From Antennarius striatus (lineage: Eukaryota; Chordata; Actinopteri; Lophiiformes; Antennariidae), in the NCBI RefSeq assembly GCF_040054535.1, contig NC_090787.1, positions 18,839,501-18,903,500 of the forward strand: a stretch of DNA of 64,000 nucleotides. Direction: 5' to 3'. The position numbers and the translations under genes are program-made. The notes below the pieces were generated by a model, which saw nothing but the letters and a program-made list of their open reading frames with translations, did not search any database and was not told where the DNA came from. This document shows positions 31,541 to 43,550 of this stretch, piece by piece (positions within the stretch are counted from its first letter, which is position 1; each line of letters opens with the position of its first letter).

Positions 31541-33079
31541 TTTATACAAAATGGCTTAATTGGCCATAACTAGCAACAGAAATATCCAACATCAACGTTG
31601 TTCTGAAAAAGCTTGAATACTTCCCTTAACCAGTCTGCCCTTATTAATACTGTAAAAGGAAAAATGAAACGCAACCATGAATTGTACCCAAAGCATTTTA
31701 CACTGCCACGTCTCTCTGGGAAATCAGTTACAAAAGAATATTATTGATAATCATGATAGGAAGACATGAAAACCAAACATGACAACATTGCTTTAAGTTG
31801 GAGATTGTGGGTCCTCATCTTAAGTACGAGGATACCTCTGGAGTTCCCCCTGTCAGCTGCGAGGTTGAACCAGCAAATCGCACGTCTGATTATGTCTTCA
31901 GTCCCAATACAGCAGTGTCTCTTTTATAGCATCTGAAATCACACAAACACTTTCACACAAAATTCCATGAACTCAGACACCAGTTTTAAAAAGATCTGCA
32001 TAACCATTGGCTTATCAAGTGACATTTTGCTGCCTGACATTAGCCCCCATTTGCATTTTTGACAAAACTCAGCAAATCTCATGTTTGAAGAGTGAATTTA
32101 AATCTATAGCCAGATACTTGTTGGTTTAACTCAGAGTAAATGCTGAAAACATGTTGTTCTAATTTTCTCTTGTTGCGGCTGATGAATGACCAAATGACGA
32201 TTCAGCCGCTGCAGCGCGGGCTAAACATCGTATCTCTGCACACCGATCGACACTTAGTCATATTTGAGTGCCCGTAAACGGAGACAATAATACAGATTAC
32301 CAAAATGTCAAATGCATTCACATTACCGTACGTCCAAAGGCGTTCAAAGCGTTCAGGTGAGTGGCATTAATTATTAATTTATGAAGACACACCCATAGTG
32401 CCACTCCTCCCACCACAAGACAATACCAACACACGCACAATCAAGTCTCCTGTAAATTGGTCTAAACTCATGGATGACTTCTACAACTCTTTTACTCGCT
32501 CTGACATGACAGCGCCACACACACCTGAACTGAATTTATTCTAATGTGGTCCTTCAGGACTGAATTCAACTCGCTGAGCAAGGCATGTAGCTAATGTTCA
32601 GATCTCCCCACCTCCCAGAAATAAAAACATCGTCCAAAATTTTAAAGTTAACTTCAGCTAGTTCCATTAATAACTTTGAGAATCTCTCAAGCTAACGTTG
32701 ATGCTAGCTCTGTACCTTCAGCAAGCCTAACTTACCATAATTGAACATTTCAGAAACAACAAAACAAGTGGCCTTTATCGTTACGATATCCGACTTGCGC
32801 AGGAGGAATAATAAGCGGAGCGGAGTATATATCTATTTTCTTTATTGGACACTCGCACAGCAATCATGCCGCACTAGACCTGTCAAGCCCATCACATTTA
32901 CTTACACATACAACAGAACTACTTTCGCTCACAACAGGAAGTACCAAAATAAGAGCGTCACATACTTATGCTTAACATCTATAATGAATATAATTTTGCC
33001 AGTAAGAAGAAAGTACATATTAGATATATTTGAGTAGCGTCTACTTACAGAATTTACCTTGTTCAGCATCGTCCTCATC
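31541..33079. other. Unassigned stretch
   Basis: An open frame of 98 codons at 32741-33037 has no recognisable domain. On the minus strand near 33064 a short ATG-containing stretch precedes AAG|GTAAAT, a weak donor-like site. Neither is enough for a gene call. Confidence 0.4.
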
Positions 33080-33240
33080 CGGCGGAGAAAGGTGAATACG
33101 TAATACAGTCATCCAGGCTCGTATTGTATTGACCAATCACAGAACCCCTGCATGTCCCAGTCCGACACAGAACTGGCGTTGGCGTCTTGGGCGAGGAACA
33201 TGAATGAATGAATAATAAATTTATAAACTTTATAACTGTC
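33080..33240 (-). repeat. Interspersed repeat family B, reverse copy
   Basis: AGAACTGGCGTTGGCGTCTT, GGCGAGGAAC and ATGAATGAATGAATAATAAA match the reverse complement of 59140-59300 and 50225-50340. Confidence 0.75.
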
Positions 33241-33333
33241 AAGCATAAACGCCTATTTGACGTGGAGCCGTTGTATGTCAGAAAATAGCCGGTTTTCGTC
33301 ACAGGGGTACGTCCCCCGGATAGAAGTCTCCCT

Positions 33334-33380
33334 GCTCCAACACACCTGATCGTTTGAATGAGGATCAGGTGTGTTGGAGC
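33334..33380. repeat. Perfect hairpin with 18-bp arms
   Basis: GCTCCAACACACCTGATC (33334-33351) and its exact reverse complement (33363-33380) are separated by 11 bases. This short inverted repeat is one I know as widespread in fish genomes, probably a remnant of palindromic transposon ends. Confidence 0.9.
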
Positions 33381-33424
33381 TCATCATCGATCAGCTAATC
33401 ATCATCATCGGTATCAGGTGCTAT

Positions 33425-33935
33425 CTTGATAGGGGCATCCGCTCTGCGTATCTGCTGTATGGCGGTGCGCTGCCAACCGGGCCGTTTCCAATGAGCTTCC
33501 ACCAATGAGTGAGCCGCCGAGGCGGAGCTGCCCATGTTAAGGGCAGATCTGCCCCAGCGTCGGGTGCAATGTGGGATAACTTTCACGCAAATGATCAACA
33601 AATTGTTTGTGTGTCCTTGTTCACACACACCTGCTGCTCATCAACTGCGCCTTCCTTAAATTACCTGTGTCAGTAGTGTTGCTCCACCTTGTGTAAAAAC
33701 CACAACACTGCACGCAACCGGCCCAGCTCCTGTGCACGTTCCCGAAACGACTGAGACGGGCAGATTCGCAAGGCATCCGCTTTGCGGATTCGCCCGGCCT
33801 CTGTACGAAACCCGCTATATGACGGTGCACTGCCCGCAACTGCTGTTTCCTGTGCGAGCGGGTGATCCGCTGAGGTGGAACTGCGCGTGTTAAAGGCGGA
33901 TCTGCCTGGCATCGGGTGCTATGTGGGACGCGAGT
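33425..33935. repeat. Diverged direct duplication
   Basis: 33425-33575 and 33755-33935 share ordered blocks: GGCATCCGCT, a GGCGGATCTGCC-like block (AGGGCAGATCTGCC in the first), CATCGGGTGC/CGTCGGGTGC and TATGTGGGA/AATGTGGGA. CG-rich. Origin unknown. Confidence 0.6.
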
Positions 33936-35376
33936 AACAAATTCCGCGATAGAGCGATAAAGTATTCATCTCATTATTTACGGTAATTTAAACGTTTATG
34001 AAACCTCCCCATACTGATATTAAACGACCTTCTATCTCAGTGACGTGTGGTGAGGTTCATGGCTGGTGAGGCACCGGTTTCATCGTAATTAGAACACATG
34101 AACATACCATACTGTGTAGCTTATTCACAATTTAATAAGCAACAGTGAGTGGGTTATTTTTGAAGTCTCATAGCAGAATTATTTTCACATACAAATACAA
34201 ATATTTCACATATTTGTAACACGCAAATAAGCACATTTAATTAAAGAAAACCTTATGTTGTTGCCTACATGTTTGTTTATATGTTACGTTTACTTATAAA
34301 TGAAGTCCATGCGCCACTCCTACTGAACAAAAGCAGCGAAAAAAAATGGAGTTTAGATATGTAATCCTCCATTTTTATAGTAAGGCAAGGCGAGCAGAAA
34401 ACAGATGAATGGCTGTAGTTTATTGTCACTTCGTCTACGGCCGAGGAAGAGGAATCCTTGACCGAAACTCTTTTGGGACCACCAGCGTCCCCTACCATGA
34501 GGCGCGAGAACTGCTGGCCTCATCTAGTGCCTTTTTACAGCAGTTTCAGGACCGCTCAACTCAAGAAAGACGGTACACACATGCAGTTGTTGACAAAAAA
34601 AACCACTCTACATTATATTAAATTATCTAAATTATGGAAATTTACTTCATAGAGCAAACGTCTTTGAACAATTTAATAGCGACATATAGAAAGATACCAT
34701 TACGTCTCATTGTATAGCATGCCAGCACTGCTAGTCGAGCCATTGCACAATCTATGGTGAGGCTTGGCTGGCTGGTGCTTCACCACAGGTCTCTTCTCCG
34801 TATTTATAGTAGATGTAAAAATTCAGCGATTTTGAGTGAAAAGAACCTAAAATTGGTGATGTTAAATAGAAAATAACCCACAATGTAATTACAGTACTTT
34901 CATGGAGACGTTCACCAACATGGAGAGTGAAGATAATTCAGGTCAGGTTGAAAGTTAGAGCAATAATGATGACTATAGACTACCTGTCAGAAAACTCTGT
35001 CACAACCTGATGTTAATTTACATATATTTTTTATTGACAAGGTTGTCCCCCCCAAGAATGTCAACAGTGCACAAGCAGACTTGTTAATGTTGAGGTGTGT
35101 AAATACATGTCATAAAACCCACACAGTTCACATGAAATAAATGATTCATGTCCTATTGGACGCTGTTTTCTTCAGACCCCCTGTCATCATGTCTGGACAT
35201 GGTGATTTAAAGCTCCGCTGGCAAGGCTGAATTATTTCCCAGTTAGCTACAGCTACAGGCAGTAAGATGGCAGTAAGATGGAAAGGGGCATGCTGGAAAG
35301 CATTCAGCCTGTTACTTTAGCGCATAAGAATTAAACCCAAATTGAAAGCATAAATCCCTTTTTCTCTAAGCACGCG
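33936..35376. other. Unassigned stretch, possible decayed DNA transposon
   Basis: GACGTGTGGTGAGGTTCATG at about 34041 and GGTGAGGCTTGGCTGGCTGG near 34753 have related motifs (GGTGAGGC), as seen at ends of some fish DNA transposons, but no matched inverted repeat or target duplication. A 70-codon frame at 34409-34621 is not recognisable. Confidence 0.3.
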
Positions 35377-35438
35377 GGACACTGGCGTCGTGCCCGGAGT
35401 GTCCCCCGCCTCACGCCCTATACCAGCTGGGATAGGCA
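35377..35438 (+). mobile_element. SINE family 2 tail fragment
   Basis: ACTGGCGTCGTGCCCGGAGT and CAGCTGGGATAGGCACC match the tail part of the SINE at 3347-3672. The CA microsatellite begins at its end. Confidence 0.75.
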
Positions 35439-36022
<584 letters not shown>

Positions 36023-37725
36023 GCTGCAGATCTTCAGACCTGCTGACTGGGTGTCTGACAGCCCCTTGCTCAGTCCACAGCCATGCCAGACGTGAAGCCT
36101 CCACAGCCATATAACTACCCCCCCACCTCATTCGTCACAGCCTCTGCTGGCTCTCCTGCTGGCTGCACTTCTCTCCACCTCATCTTGGACATGGAGCCAT
36201 GTATCGCCAACCTCCCCCTGTCCCCAGACCTGTCCACCTTGCCTCAACACCGACCTAGTGGCCCTCACTATCCAGGCCTGCAGGGGCCTCCTTTCCCTCT
36301 CATGGCTAGGTGTAACAGCAGTACTCTTCTCACCAACCTGGGGCTGAGATACTGTACCAACAGACAGGGTCCTGTTAGTGTGTGGCCAGGGCAGGGACCA
36401 GACCTGGGCTCCTGCATCCATACAGGAAGCAATGGAAGCAGACCTTACAGAAGTATGGAGAACCTGAACTGGAACACACGGACATATTCTGGTATGTATG
36501 GTTTGAGTGCTGACCCTCACAGAGATGTTGACAGTGAGTTGATTTTACAATACACCTCTACGAGCCAATGGTGTGGCGAGGCTCCAGATGGCTCTGTGGT
36601 GGGGAGCCGTGGACTGGTACCAACCTCAGAGAGTCTGGTGTTCTACCCACGATGTAGGATGCCCAAGAAGGATCTGCTGCTCTTCCCTCAAGTGTTGTTT
36701 CCAAGTGGCACCGATGAATGGGAAGCAAGAAAAGGCTTGAGGGACAAACTCCGACTACAGAGTGCTCGGTCATCAGTGGAGCCTCTAAAGACACACCCCC
36801 TTCGGCCTCAGGAAACCCCAGGGGCTGCACCCACTGAACGAGAGGATATGCATCATGGGAGTTCAACAGCTGCTGGGTCCAAGACACTGTGCACAATGCG
36901 TATGACCACCCCTGAGGACATCAAGCAAGAGGTCCTGAGGCGCTTGCAACTCCGGCGCCAGAACAGCAGTCCTAACCTAGCTCTACACAGCTCCACGTCC
37001 AACCCAAGAGTGGTCAAAACATCCTACACAACAGACAACATCGCAGGGAACAATAATCAATCACATGCTGCACCTGAGCATTGCAGAGATCCCGTGGGAC
37101 ATTTACACATTCCTACATTTGAGGAGTTTAAGAGAATGAGGCAGAAAGGGGGAGAACAGAGCAATGGTTCTACAGCCAGTTCTGGGGAATCTAAAACACT
37201 TAAAGAAGGAGAAACGCCAGACAGTAATACATGTCCTTCTCATAAAACTGTCTCTCAACTACACTCTGGTGGAGGAACCAGAGAGCAACAAGAAACCATG
37301 GAGGAGGTTAAAATCACAGGCAGCAGTGGTGAAGCCCTGCAGACCAACACCTCCTCATACAGACCTCCCATCAACACCATGTGCAGTACCACCACTGCAG
37401 GTCCCACCTCCTCCTCCATCTCCATGACCAGCACCTTCTCTCCAATTCGCACAGGCCCATCTCCTCGTCCACCCCTGCAAGCCCCGGCCAGTTCAGCCCA
37501 AAGCAAAGTCTCTGCAGAGTGTGGAGATGATGGAAGTAACAGGCGACGGAGCAGCAGCCTGGAGCCAGCTGTTTCTGTTCCCTTCCCACCGGAAAACTGG
37601 GAACGGCCCTCCAGCTGTTGCCCTACACTCCTTCTGGAGGGCACGGACCTGTCCAGCTATGGAGCCAAGATCTATAGGATGAAGGACGGCCTCATTGGAT
37701 CTGCCATGGACCTCATTAAGAAGAG
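36023..37725 (+). CDS. Host gene, large first coding exon (Ser/Pro-rich protein, family not recognised)
   Basis: Acceptor AG at 36021-36022; ATG at 36083 (G at -3, in-frame TGA at 36056), so the start is well defined. The open part gives 547 codons and leaves the frame at donor AG|GTTAGT (37726) in phase 2. It could be read for four more codons to TAA at 37736, but exon 61200 continues the frame well. The protein is rich in Ser, Pro and Thr and largely disordered. Better-conserved-looking blocks are EDIKQEVLRRLQLRRQNSSP (about residue 277), IPTFEEFKRMRQKGGE (about 347) and, at the end, DLSSYGAKIYRMKDGLIGSA followed by a short amphipathic stretch. No catalytic domain, signal peptide or membrane segment is seen. 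Codon use is ordinary and there are no transposon signatures. The function is unknown; a cytoplasmic adaptor or scaffold is only a guess. Confidence 0.8.
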
Positions 37726-37738
37726 GTTAGTCTGGTAA

Positions 37739-38084
37739 TGGTGTGTGTTTGTAATTGTCAGTGGTGTTCAGATCCTTAACTTCGTAAAACTATAAACATA
37801 AAAATACCTACATCCACACTTAAATTATTTTCTGTTTGTATGTTGTGCTTTTCTATTACGTAATTTTGTCAAAATGAAAGTGTAATTGTGAGTGTGAGTG
37901 GGTAGAAACATTTCAACTACATGGTTAACAGAAACTCGTCTTTCATTGTGCAAACACAAATTATCATTTTGCCGCTGACTTTCATTATTTTATCAGCCAC
38001 ATTTTTCCTTCATTAAAGTGAGATGTTAATTTAATCCTTAAATTTTATTCATTGATGTGTTATGACCAATACACGTACATTGAA
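37739..38084. other. Intron sequence, unassigned
   Basis: AT-rich; no repeat recognised. Confidence 0.5.
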
Positions 38085-38455
38085 GGCAGCAGTAGCTCAG
38101 TCCCCTAATTCTTCGGCTGAGGACTGGAGGATATCCGGAGAGTAGCCGGTTCGATTCTCATGTGGACTGAAAAAACCTGGAGAATAGCAGAGACAGTAGA
38201 GGGGTGTCAATCCACCTCCTGAGCACTGCCGAGGTGCCCTTGAGCAAGGCACCATCCCCCACAAGCCGCCCATAGGGCGCACCAGTGAGGAGCTGCCCGC
38301 CACTCTACCCCTTACTATCTACCTGTATGCCGTACAGGCCCCTTGTTTGTGTTTTAGGGCCTGTACCATATACATTTGTGTGTGTTGGAATAGACTGGAG
38401 TGGAGAAAGTAATTTCAGTACAGGGATTATAAAATTTTCTTCTCTTCTTCTACAT
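38085..38455 (+). mobile_element. tRNA-derived SINE, family 1
   Basis: A decayed A box (GCAGTAGCTCAG), B box GGTTCGATTCT (38148-38158), body CTGCCGAGGTGCCCTTGAGC and tail CAGGGATTATAAAATTTTC with a CTT-rich end. Confidence 0.82.
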
Positions 38456-38647
38456 TAAATCAGTGCTAACTGGTGGACAAGCTCTGTAATAGGATGACAG
38501 TCACCCAGTTTCCAAAACAAAACCTCTAATCATTCTGCATTGGCACTAGGGAACTGTCAAGTATGTTATATTCCAGGTCCATTTTGATCAATAAACATTG
38601 TTTGACATACAGCTCACCTTTGTGATGGTTAGATGAGATATAAGGAT

Positions 38648-38900
38648 CTTTTTTTAATTTAGTTTGGGGGTTTTTTCCTACATGTTAATAGAACAAACTT
38701 CACACCATCATATTTACAATATCAACAACATCCAAAAATAAAAGGGCTGACGGGGAGAAGCGAATAGGCTTGTGAAATTCCCATCCCCCAGAATCAACAA
38801 ACATCTCTCTTATATGTTGTCAACAAACTCAGACATTAAATGTTTTCCAACCAGTTCATCCATTGAATTTTGGCAGACGTTCATACTCTTACCCACTTTT
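38648..38900 (-). repeat. Interspersed repeat family E
   Basis: T-rich start, then AAAGGGCTGACGGGGAGAAG, GGCTTGTGAAATTCCC, ATCTCTCTTA and TTCATCCATTGAA. The same blocks occur in order at 45355-45640. The T-rich left edge suggests a LINE 3' end on the minus strand. Confidence 0.65.
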
Positions 38901-38969
38901 TCCCAGATATAACTTAAGAGCATAACCAGGTTTACATTCTTCCTTGGAACAACAATGTTAACATCATAT

Positions 38970-40214
38970 TGTCACGAGAGGCAGGATATGGACCCAAGTG
39001 CAGGACACCAAAAGCGAATCTTCCATCTATGATTTATTCAAAACTGAAACAATTCTCCAGACAGGCAAGAAACATAACAGACTTCCAGGAACCAAACAAG
39101 AGAAACGACCCAGCACCTAGCTCTCATTGAACTAGGCTTAAAAAGCCTCATCATGATAACCCCAATGAAGTTCAGGTGTGAACGATCACAATGGGGGTGT
39201 GGATGAGTCTCAGGTGTGGAGCCGTGGCTCCACCCACCAGCCTGGCCTCTTCTTGCCACATGCCAGAACTGCCATGCCAAACCGTGACCGTACCCCCTCC
39301 TCAATGGACGGCCCCCGACATCCCAAAAAACGGTCCCAAGGAGGGTCAGGGTCGTGCCCCCGAACCAAATGGAGTCCAGGCCCAGGGTCAGGAACAGGTT
39401 CTGGAATATGGTGGGATCCAAGTGCAGGAACAGGAGCGGGCTGGGGTGCAGGAACAGGAGCGGGCTGGGGTGCAGGAACAGGAGCGGGCTGGGTGCAGGA
39501 ACAGGAGCGGACTGGGGTGCAGGAACAGGAGCAGGCTCAGGAACAGAACCGGACTCTGGTGCCGGAACAAACTCTGGCGCGGGGACGGGAGCAAGCTGGC
39601 GTCCGGGCGTGGGGACCAGAACAGGCTGAGTTTGGGACGCGGCGACCTGAGCAGGCACTGGAACAGGCTCGAAATCAAGCAGAGAAGGTGGAGCTGGAAT
39701 TCCAGCATATGCTGCCAGCCATGCCCAGGGGACTCTTCCCCAGTGTCTCCACTCGGTAGCCTGTTCTGGATTCCAGGACTTGCTGCTGGTCAGGGCAGCA
39801 AGATAGTTGGTGTCTCCTGGGTCCTGTTGTGGCTGGTCCGTTCTGTCACGAGAGGCGGGATATGGACTCAAGTGCAGGACACCAAAAGCGAATCTTCCAT
39901 CCGTGATTTATTCAAAACTGAAAGAATTCTCCAGACAGGAGAGAAACATAACAGGCTTCCAGGAATCAAACAATAAAAATTAACCAGCACCTAGCTCTCA
40001 TTGAGCTAGGCTTAAAAAGCCTCATCATGATAACCCCAATGAAGTTCAGGTGTGAACGATCAGAACGGGAGTGTAGATGAGTCTCAGGTGTGGAGTCGTG
40101 GCTCCACCCACCAGCCTGGCCTCTCCCTGCCACACACCAGAACTGCCACGCCAAACCGAGACAGTACCCCCCTTCTCAAGGGTAGGCCCCCGACATCCCA
40201 AAAACGGTCCCAAG
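38970..40214 (-). mobile_element. Small LTR retroelement with extra 3' segment
   Basis: Two 320-bp direct repeats, 38970-39289 and 39844-40163, each TGTCACGAG... with the outer copy ending GAGACA, enclose a 554-bp internal region. On the minus strand a purine-rich GAGGAGGGGGTA precedes the repeat at 39289, as a polypurine tract would, so the element reads leftward. The same tract and 40 more bases of internal sequence also stand to the right of the other repeat (40164-40214), giving the order internal end, LTR, internal, LTR. No reverse transcriptase or integrase, so it is non-autonomous. Confidence 0.7.
39290..39871 (-). pseudogene. Proline-rich gag-like frame of the small LTR element
   Basis: The frame starts in the LTR end (MSPYPASRDRT) and runs through SWNPEQATEWRHWG, then tandem units of about 24-27 bp that encode PVPAP- and PSPLLFLH-type repeats. 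Repeats of this kind are frequent in Gag-like leaders of fish non-autonomous Gypsy elements. No zinc knuckle or enzyme domain. A frame change occurs inside the repeat tract. Confidence 0.5.
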
Positions 40215-40617
40215 TCAAAATAAGAAGTTGACTTTCCCAGTGATCTTCTTAAGAATGTCATGATCATATTAACCTCTTTCAGCCGACAGTGTTTATCCAA
40301 GAATTAACCAGTTTGTTACAGACACTTTAAAAGTTACACATGCTATCATATTGTCAAAAGATATCAACATGCTCTTTAAAGTCTCGAACTTCATGTAATC
40401 CCTCCAAGCAGAGATCCATGTTTTTTTGTTCATTAATCCATGTTTCTGACATTGATGATGTTGAATGGTTTTTCAACTGTTCCATGTAATACTTGATGTG
40501 TCCAAAATTGTTGTAGAGCTCCCAATATTGAAGTGATTCTGTTTTACAGATCTTTAGTGTAGTAACAACTCTTGTTCATCTTTATTGCTCGTATTTCACC
40601 AACTCCTCTGCACTCCT
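40215..40617. other. Intron sequence, unassigned
   Basis: No frame or repeat recognised; ends with the 5-bp target duplication of the Gypsy element. Confidence 0.45.
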
Positions 40618-40771
40618 TGTAGAAAGCTTTATCTTTCAATGAACGAGTCAGCAGACGTCATATGTGTTTGGATGTATTTACTTTGCTCTCTCTCCGCTGT
40701 CAACCCAACCTCACATAACTTCCAGGTTACGCCAAGCGGGCACAAGTGGTATAACACTAAACATCAGTACA
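40618..40771 (-). repeat. 3' LTR of Gypsy provirus
   Basis: TG...CA ends; differs from the 5' LTR at five positions. Together with the other LTR it shows the element inserted as a whole. Confidence 0.93.
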
Positions 40772-40786
40772 TCCCCCCTTTTAGCA
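40772..40786 (-). other. Polypurine tract
   Basis: On the minus strand GCTAAAAGGGGGGA abuts the 3' LTR, where plus-strand DNA synthesis is primed in LTR elements. Confidence 0.85.
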
Positions 40787-40985
40787 AGTGACCCACATCT
40801 TCACTTTTAGGGGTGAACTGTATTAAACTAAAATTAGTCCCAAAATAATAATCACTCCCATCTTAATTAGGTATAAATAACTGCAATTTAACTCAACCTG
40901 AGTGACATCAAAACTATCTATATATCACCTGTTTCAGGAATAACAAACATGCAGTTAAACTTCTCCGCAAGATAACTACTTTTTC

Positions 40986-41960
40986 TCACAAGTCCAGTCT
41001 ATCTGGAGGACGGGACGTCCTTCCCAACCTGGTCACTGTTACACCAGAGTGTGTCTGCCTTGGATCAGTGACTGTCCCATTTGAGCAGGGTAGATCTGTC
41101 TCAGGGATCACTGAAAGGTGAGCTCTGTTTCTCCTTAAGATCCCATGTTCTATTTCCACGTTGTAAGACCTTGGTGTTGAAGCTGGACCCTGGACAGTAG
41201 CTGTGGTCTGCTCTGTTCTAATCCACACTCTCTGTCCTGGAACCAGAACCGGCAAGTCTTTTGTCTTGTGTCTCAAGTTGAATGACTTTTTCTGTTTCTC
41301 TTTTATTTCTTTGTCTTTTTGTCTGAAAGCCTTGAGGTTTGGCCATGCTGGTTTCAATGCCTGTGAAGTGGTTGGAACCGATATTCTTATCCTCCTCCCC
41401 GTCAGCAGTTGTGCTGGACTTAGTCTGTGAGCTAGTGGCGTAGCTCTGTAGGCTAAGAGTGGTTTCTGAGCGTCTTTGCTTTTGTCGAGTAGCCGTTTGA
41501 CTGTGCGGACAGCTCTCTCCGCTTCCCCGTTGCTCTGTGGGTATCGAGGACTGCTGGTCGTGAGACTGAATCCATAGTCCTTGGCGAAATTGTCAAAGTC
41601 TGCTGAAGCAAACTGTGGACCATTGTCAGTCACCAATAATTCAGGAACTCAAATCTGGCGAGGATCACTTTCAGTCGTTCCACAGCCGTTGAAGTTGTTA
41701 AAGTTGGGAGGTTTGCTATCTCGATATATCGTGAGTAGTAATCTACCACCACGATGTAATGGCCATTCTTCCACTGAAGGATATCAGCTGCCACTTTCTG
41801 CCATGGTCATGCTGGTAGGGGTGTGGTCATCAAAGGTTCAGTCTTCGTCTGTAGATACTGGCAGCAGATTTAACACCTTTCCACAATCTCTTTGATTTGT
41901 CGTGTTATCCCTGGCCACCATAGGGATTTTTGTGCTCTTGCTACACACTTTGTCACACCC
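40986..41960 (-). pseudogene. Gypsy integrase
   Basis: An N-terminal zinc-binding stretch (LHEGHQGVTKCVARA, SLWWPG; near 41960-41880) is followed, after frame breaks, by the core: VAADILQWKNGHYIVV with the first Asp, VTDNGPQFASADF with the second, and SNGEAERAVRTVKRLL with the catalytic Glu. The C-terminal part has PVLVPGQRVWIRTEQ. The DDE residues are all still present, but a stop/frameshift just before VTDNGPQF (near 41637) and others upstream inactivate it. Confidence 0.85.
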
Positions 41961-42663
41961 TGATGGCCTTCGTGCAGTTTTTCCAACATTTCTCTCTGCA
42001 TGCCTTAGCGATCAGAATCCTCACACCTTTGAGAAGCAGGCCCTCCGCCATGTGAAAAACATTCCTTTCCGACCAGAATGGCAGAAGACGCTCAGGTACG
42101 CTTCTCCTGTGAGGGGGCCAGCCATTCACCGTGTATGTTTTCAGGTGCTTACAAATGCTGTCTGTGCTCTGGGCTTCCCTGATATGAGCTAGCTTACTGT
42201 CAGTGGCAGGCAGATGTTCTAAAATGTGATCAATGTAGGCACAGCATTCCTTTTCCAAGCTGCTGTTGGCCTCTCTGGTCTCTAGTCCTTGGGGAGCTCT
42301 TGAGAGGGCGTCAGCAGTGACAAGTTGTTTGCCCGGAACATGTATGATTCTGTAGTTGAATCTCAACAGTCTTAGTCTGAATCTGAGAATTCTTGGAGGT
42401 AGGTCATCTAATGACCGGGAGCCCAACAGTGAGATTAAAGGTTTATGGTCAGTTCTCACTGTGAAGTCCAAGCCAAGCAGGTATGTGCTGAGTCGCTCAC
42501 AGGTCCATGTTACTGCCAGCGCTTCTTTTTCAATCTCTGCGTACTGGACCTCTGTGGGTGTCAGGCTCCGTGATATGTAAATCACCGGTCTCCACTCGCC
42601 GTCTTTTTGCTGCTGCATGAGGACTGCCCCAAGCCCATATGAGGATGCATCTGTTGATACCAT
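41961..42663 (-). pseudogene. Gypsy RNase H and linker
   Basis: STDASSYGLGAVLMQQ gives the first catalytic Asp, YAEIEKEALAVTWTCER the Glu, and RTDHKPLISLLGSR the second Asp of the RNase H domain. The linker carries HVPGKQLVTADALSRAP, typical of Gypsy pol, and leads to integrase. This domain is uninterrupted for over 200 codons. Confidence 0.88.
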
Positions 42664-43550
42664 TGTCTCCAGTTTAGGACTGTATTGTGCAAGGACTGGA
42701 GGTGAACTTAGCTCCTTTTTAATCTGCTCAATGGCTGTTTTCTGCTGTGCATCCCAAGTCCATATGCTGTCGCTTTTTTAACAGATCACGTAGGGGTTTT
42801 GAAAGGGCTGGTAGGCTGGGTGAAAACTTGCCTACATAATTTGCCATGCCCATGAAACGGCGGACTTCTTCCACATTGCGAGGTTCAGGCATTGTTCCAA
42901 TGGCGCTGATTTTGTCTTGGTCAGCCTCAATTCCTGTTGCACTTATGTTATGTCCCAGGAATTTCACTTTCTCCATTGCAAATTCACATTTTTCATTGAG
43001 GGTAAGGCCTGCTTTTTCACACTTTTTAAGTACCTGATGCAGCCTTTCATCATGTTCCACCCTATCCTTTCCATAGACCAGGATATCATCCGCATGACAC
43101 AGAGCACCCTTTGTCCCTGCGATGATCTGGGAGATCCTCAGCTGAAAATGCTCAGGTGCGGATGAGATACCAAAAGGTAACCGCTGAATGCAGTATCTTC
43201 CAAAGGTGGTTATAAAAGTTGTCAAAGGCTGTGACTCGTCGTGCAGAGGAACCTGCCAGAAACCAGATGTTGCATCTAATTTTGAAAATACTTTTGCCCC
43301 TTCTAGCTGTGCTAGTGTCTCATCCACTGCAGGTTAATATGTGTCTCTCCCTGCAGACACTGTCATTGAGTCTGGTGAGGTCCACACAAATTCTTGGTTT
43401 TTTATTTGGTTTAGGAACCACAACCATCCCTGCGCACCATTCGATTGGCTCCTGAATTTTTCTTATTACTCCCAATCTTTCCATCCTGTCTAGCTCTTCT
43501 TTAACTTTGTCCTTTAGGTAGTGGGACTGTACGTGGGGCTGAGAGGGCAT
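42664..43550 (-). pseudogene. Gypsy reverse transcriptase
   Basis: 43550-43320 holds the N-terminal fingers (VIRKIQEPIEWCAGMVVV, PRICVDLTRLN). After a frame break at about 43327 the palm follows: FSKLDATSGFWQVPLH with the first Asp, LPFGISSAPEHFQ, and ALCHADDILVYGK, where His replaces the usual Tyr of YxDD. KVKFLGHNISATGIEAD and FMGMANYVGKFSP complete it. A second break lies near 42730 before RNase H. The His substitution may be one more sign of decay. Confidence 0.88.

Noticed and set aside
32741..33037. 98-codon open frame
   Set aside because: No domain, no homologous motif, no splice context; length is within chance for this AT-rich DNA.
33038..33075. Possible first exon on the minus strand (short ATG frame then AAG|GTAAAT)
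   Set aside because: Only a weak donor and eight codons; no promoter or downstream exon seen.
34409..34652. Overlapping frames of 64-70 codons with LLASSSAFLQQF
   Set aside because: Composition is protein-like but I recognise no family and no second conserved block.
33936..34800. DNA transposon bounded by GGTGAGGC motifs
   Set aside because: The two motifs are not a proper inverted repeat and no target duplication was found, so it is listed only as a possibility.
36128..36896. Antisense open frames of 112-130 codons under the host exon
   Set aside because: Shadows of a long GC-moderate coding exon; no splice sites or recognisable protein.
39178..39976. Plus-strand frames of 193 and 261 codons
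   Set aside because: Antisense to the tandem-repeat gag-like region; they cross LTR boundaries and have no recognisable domain.
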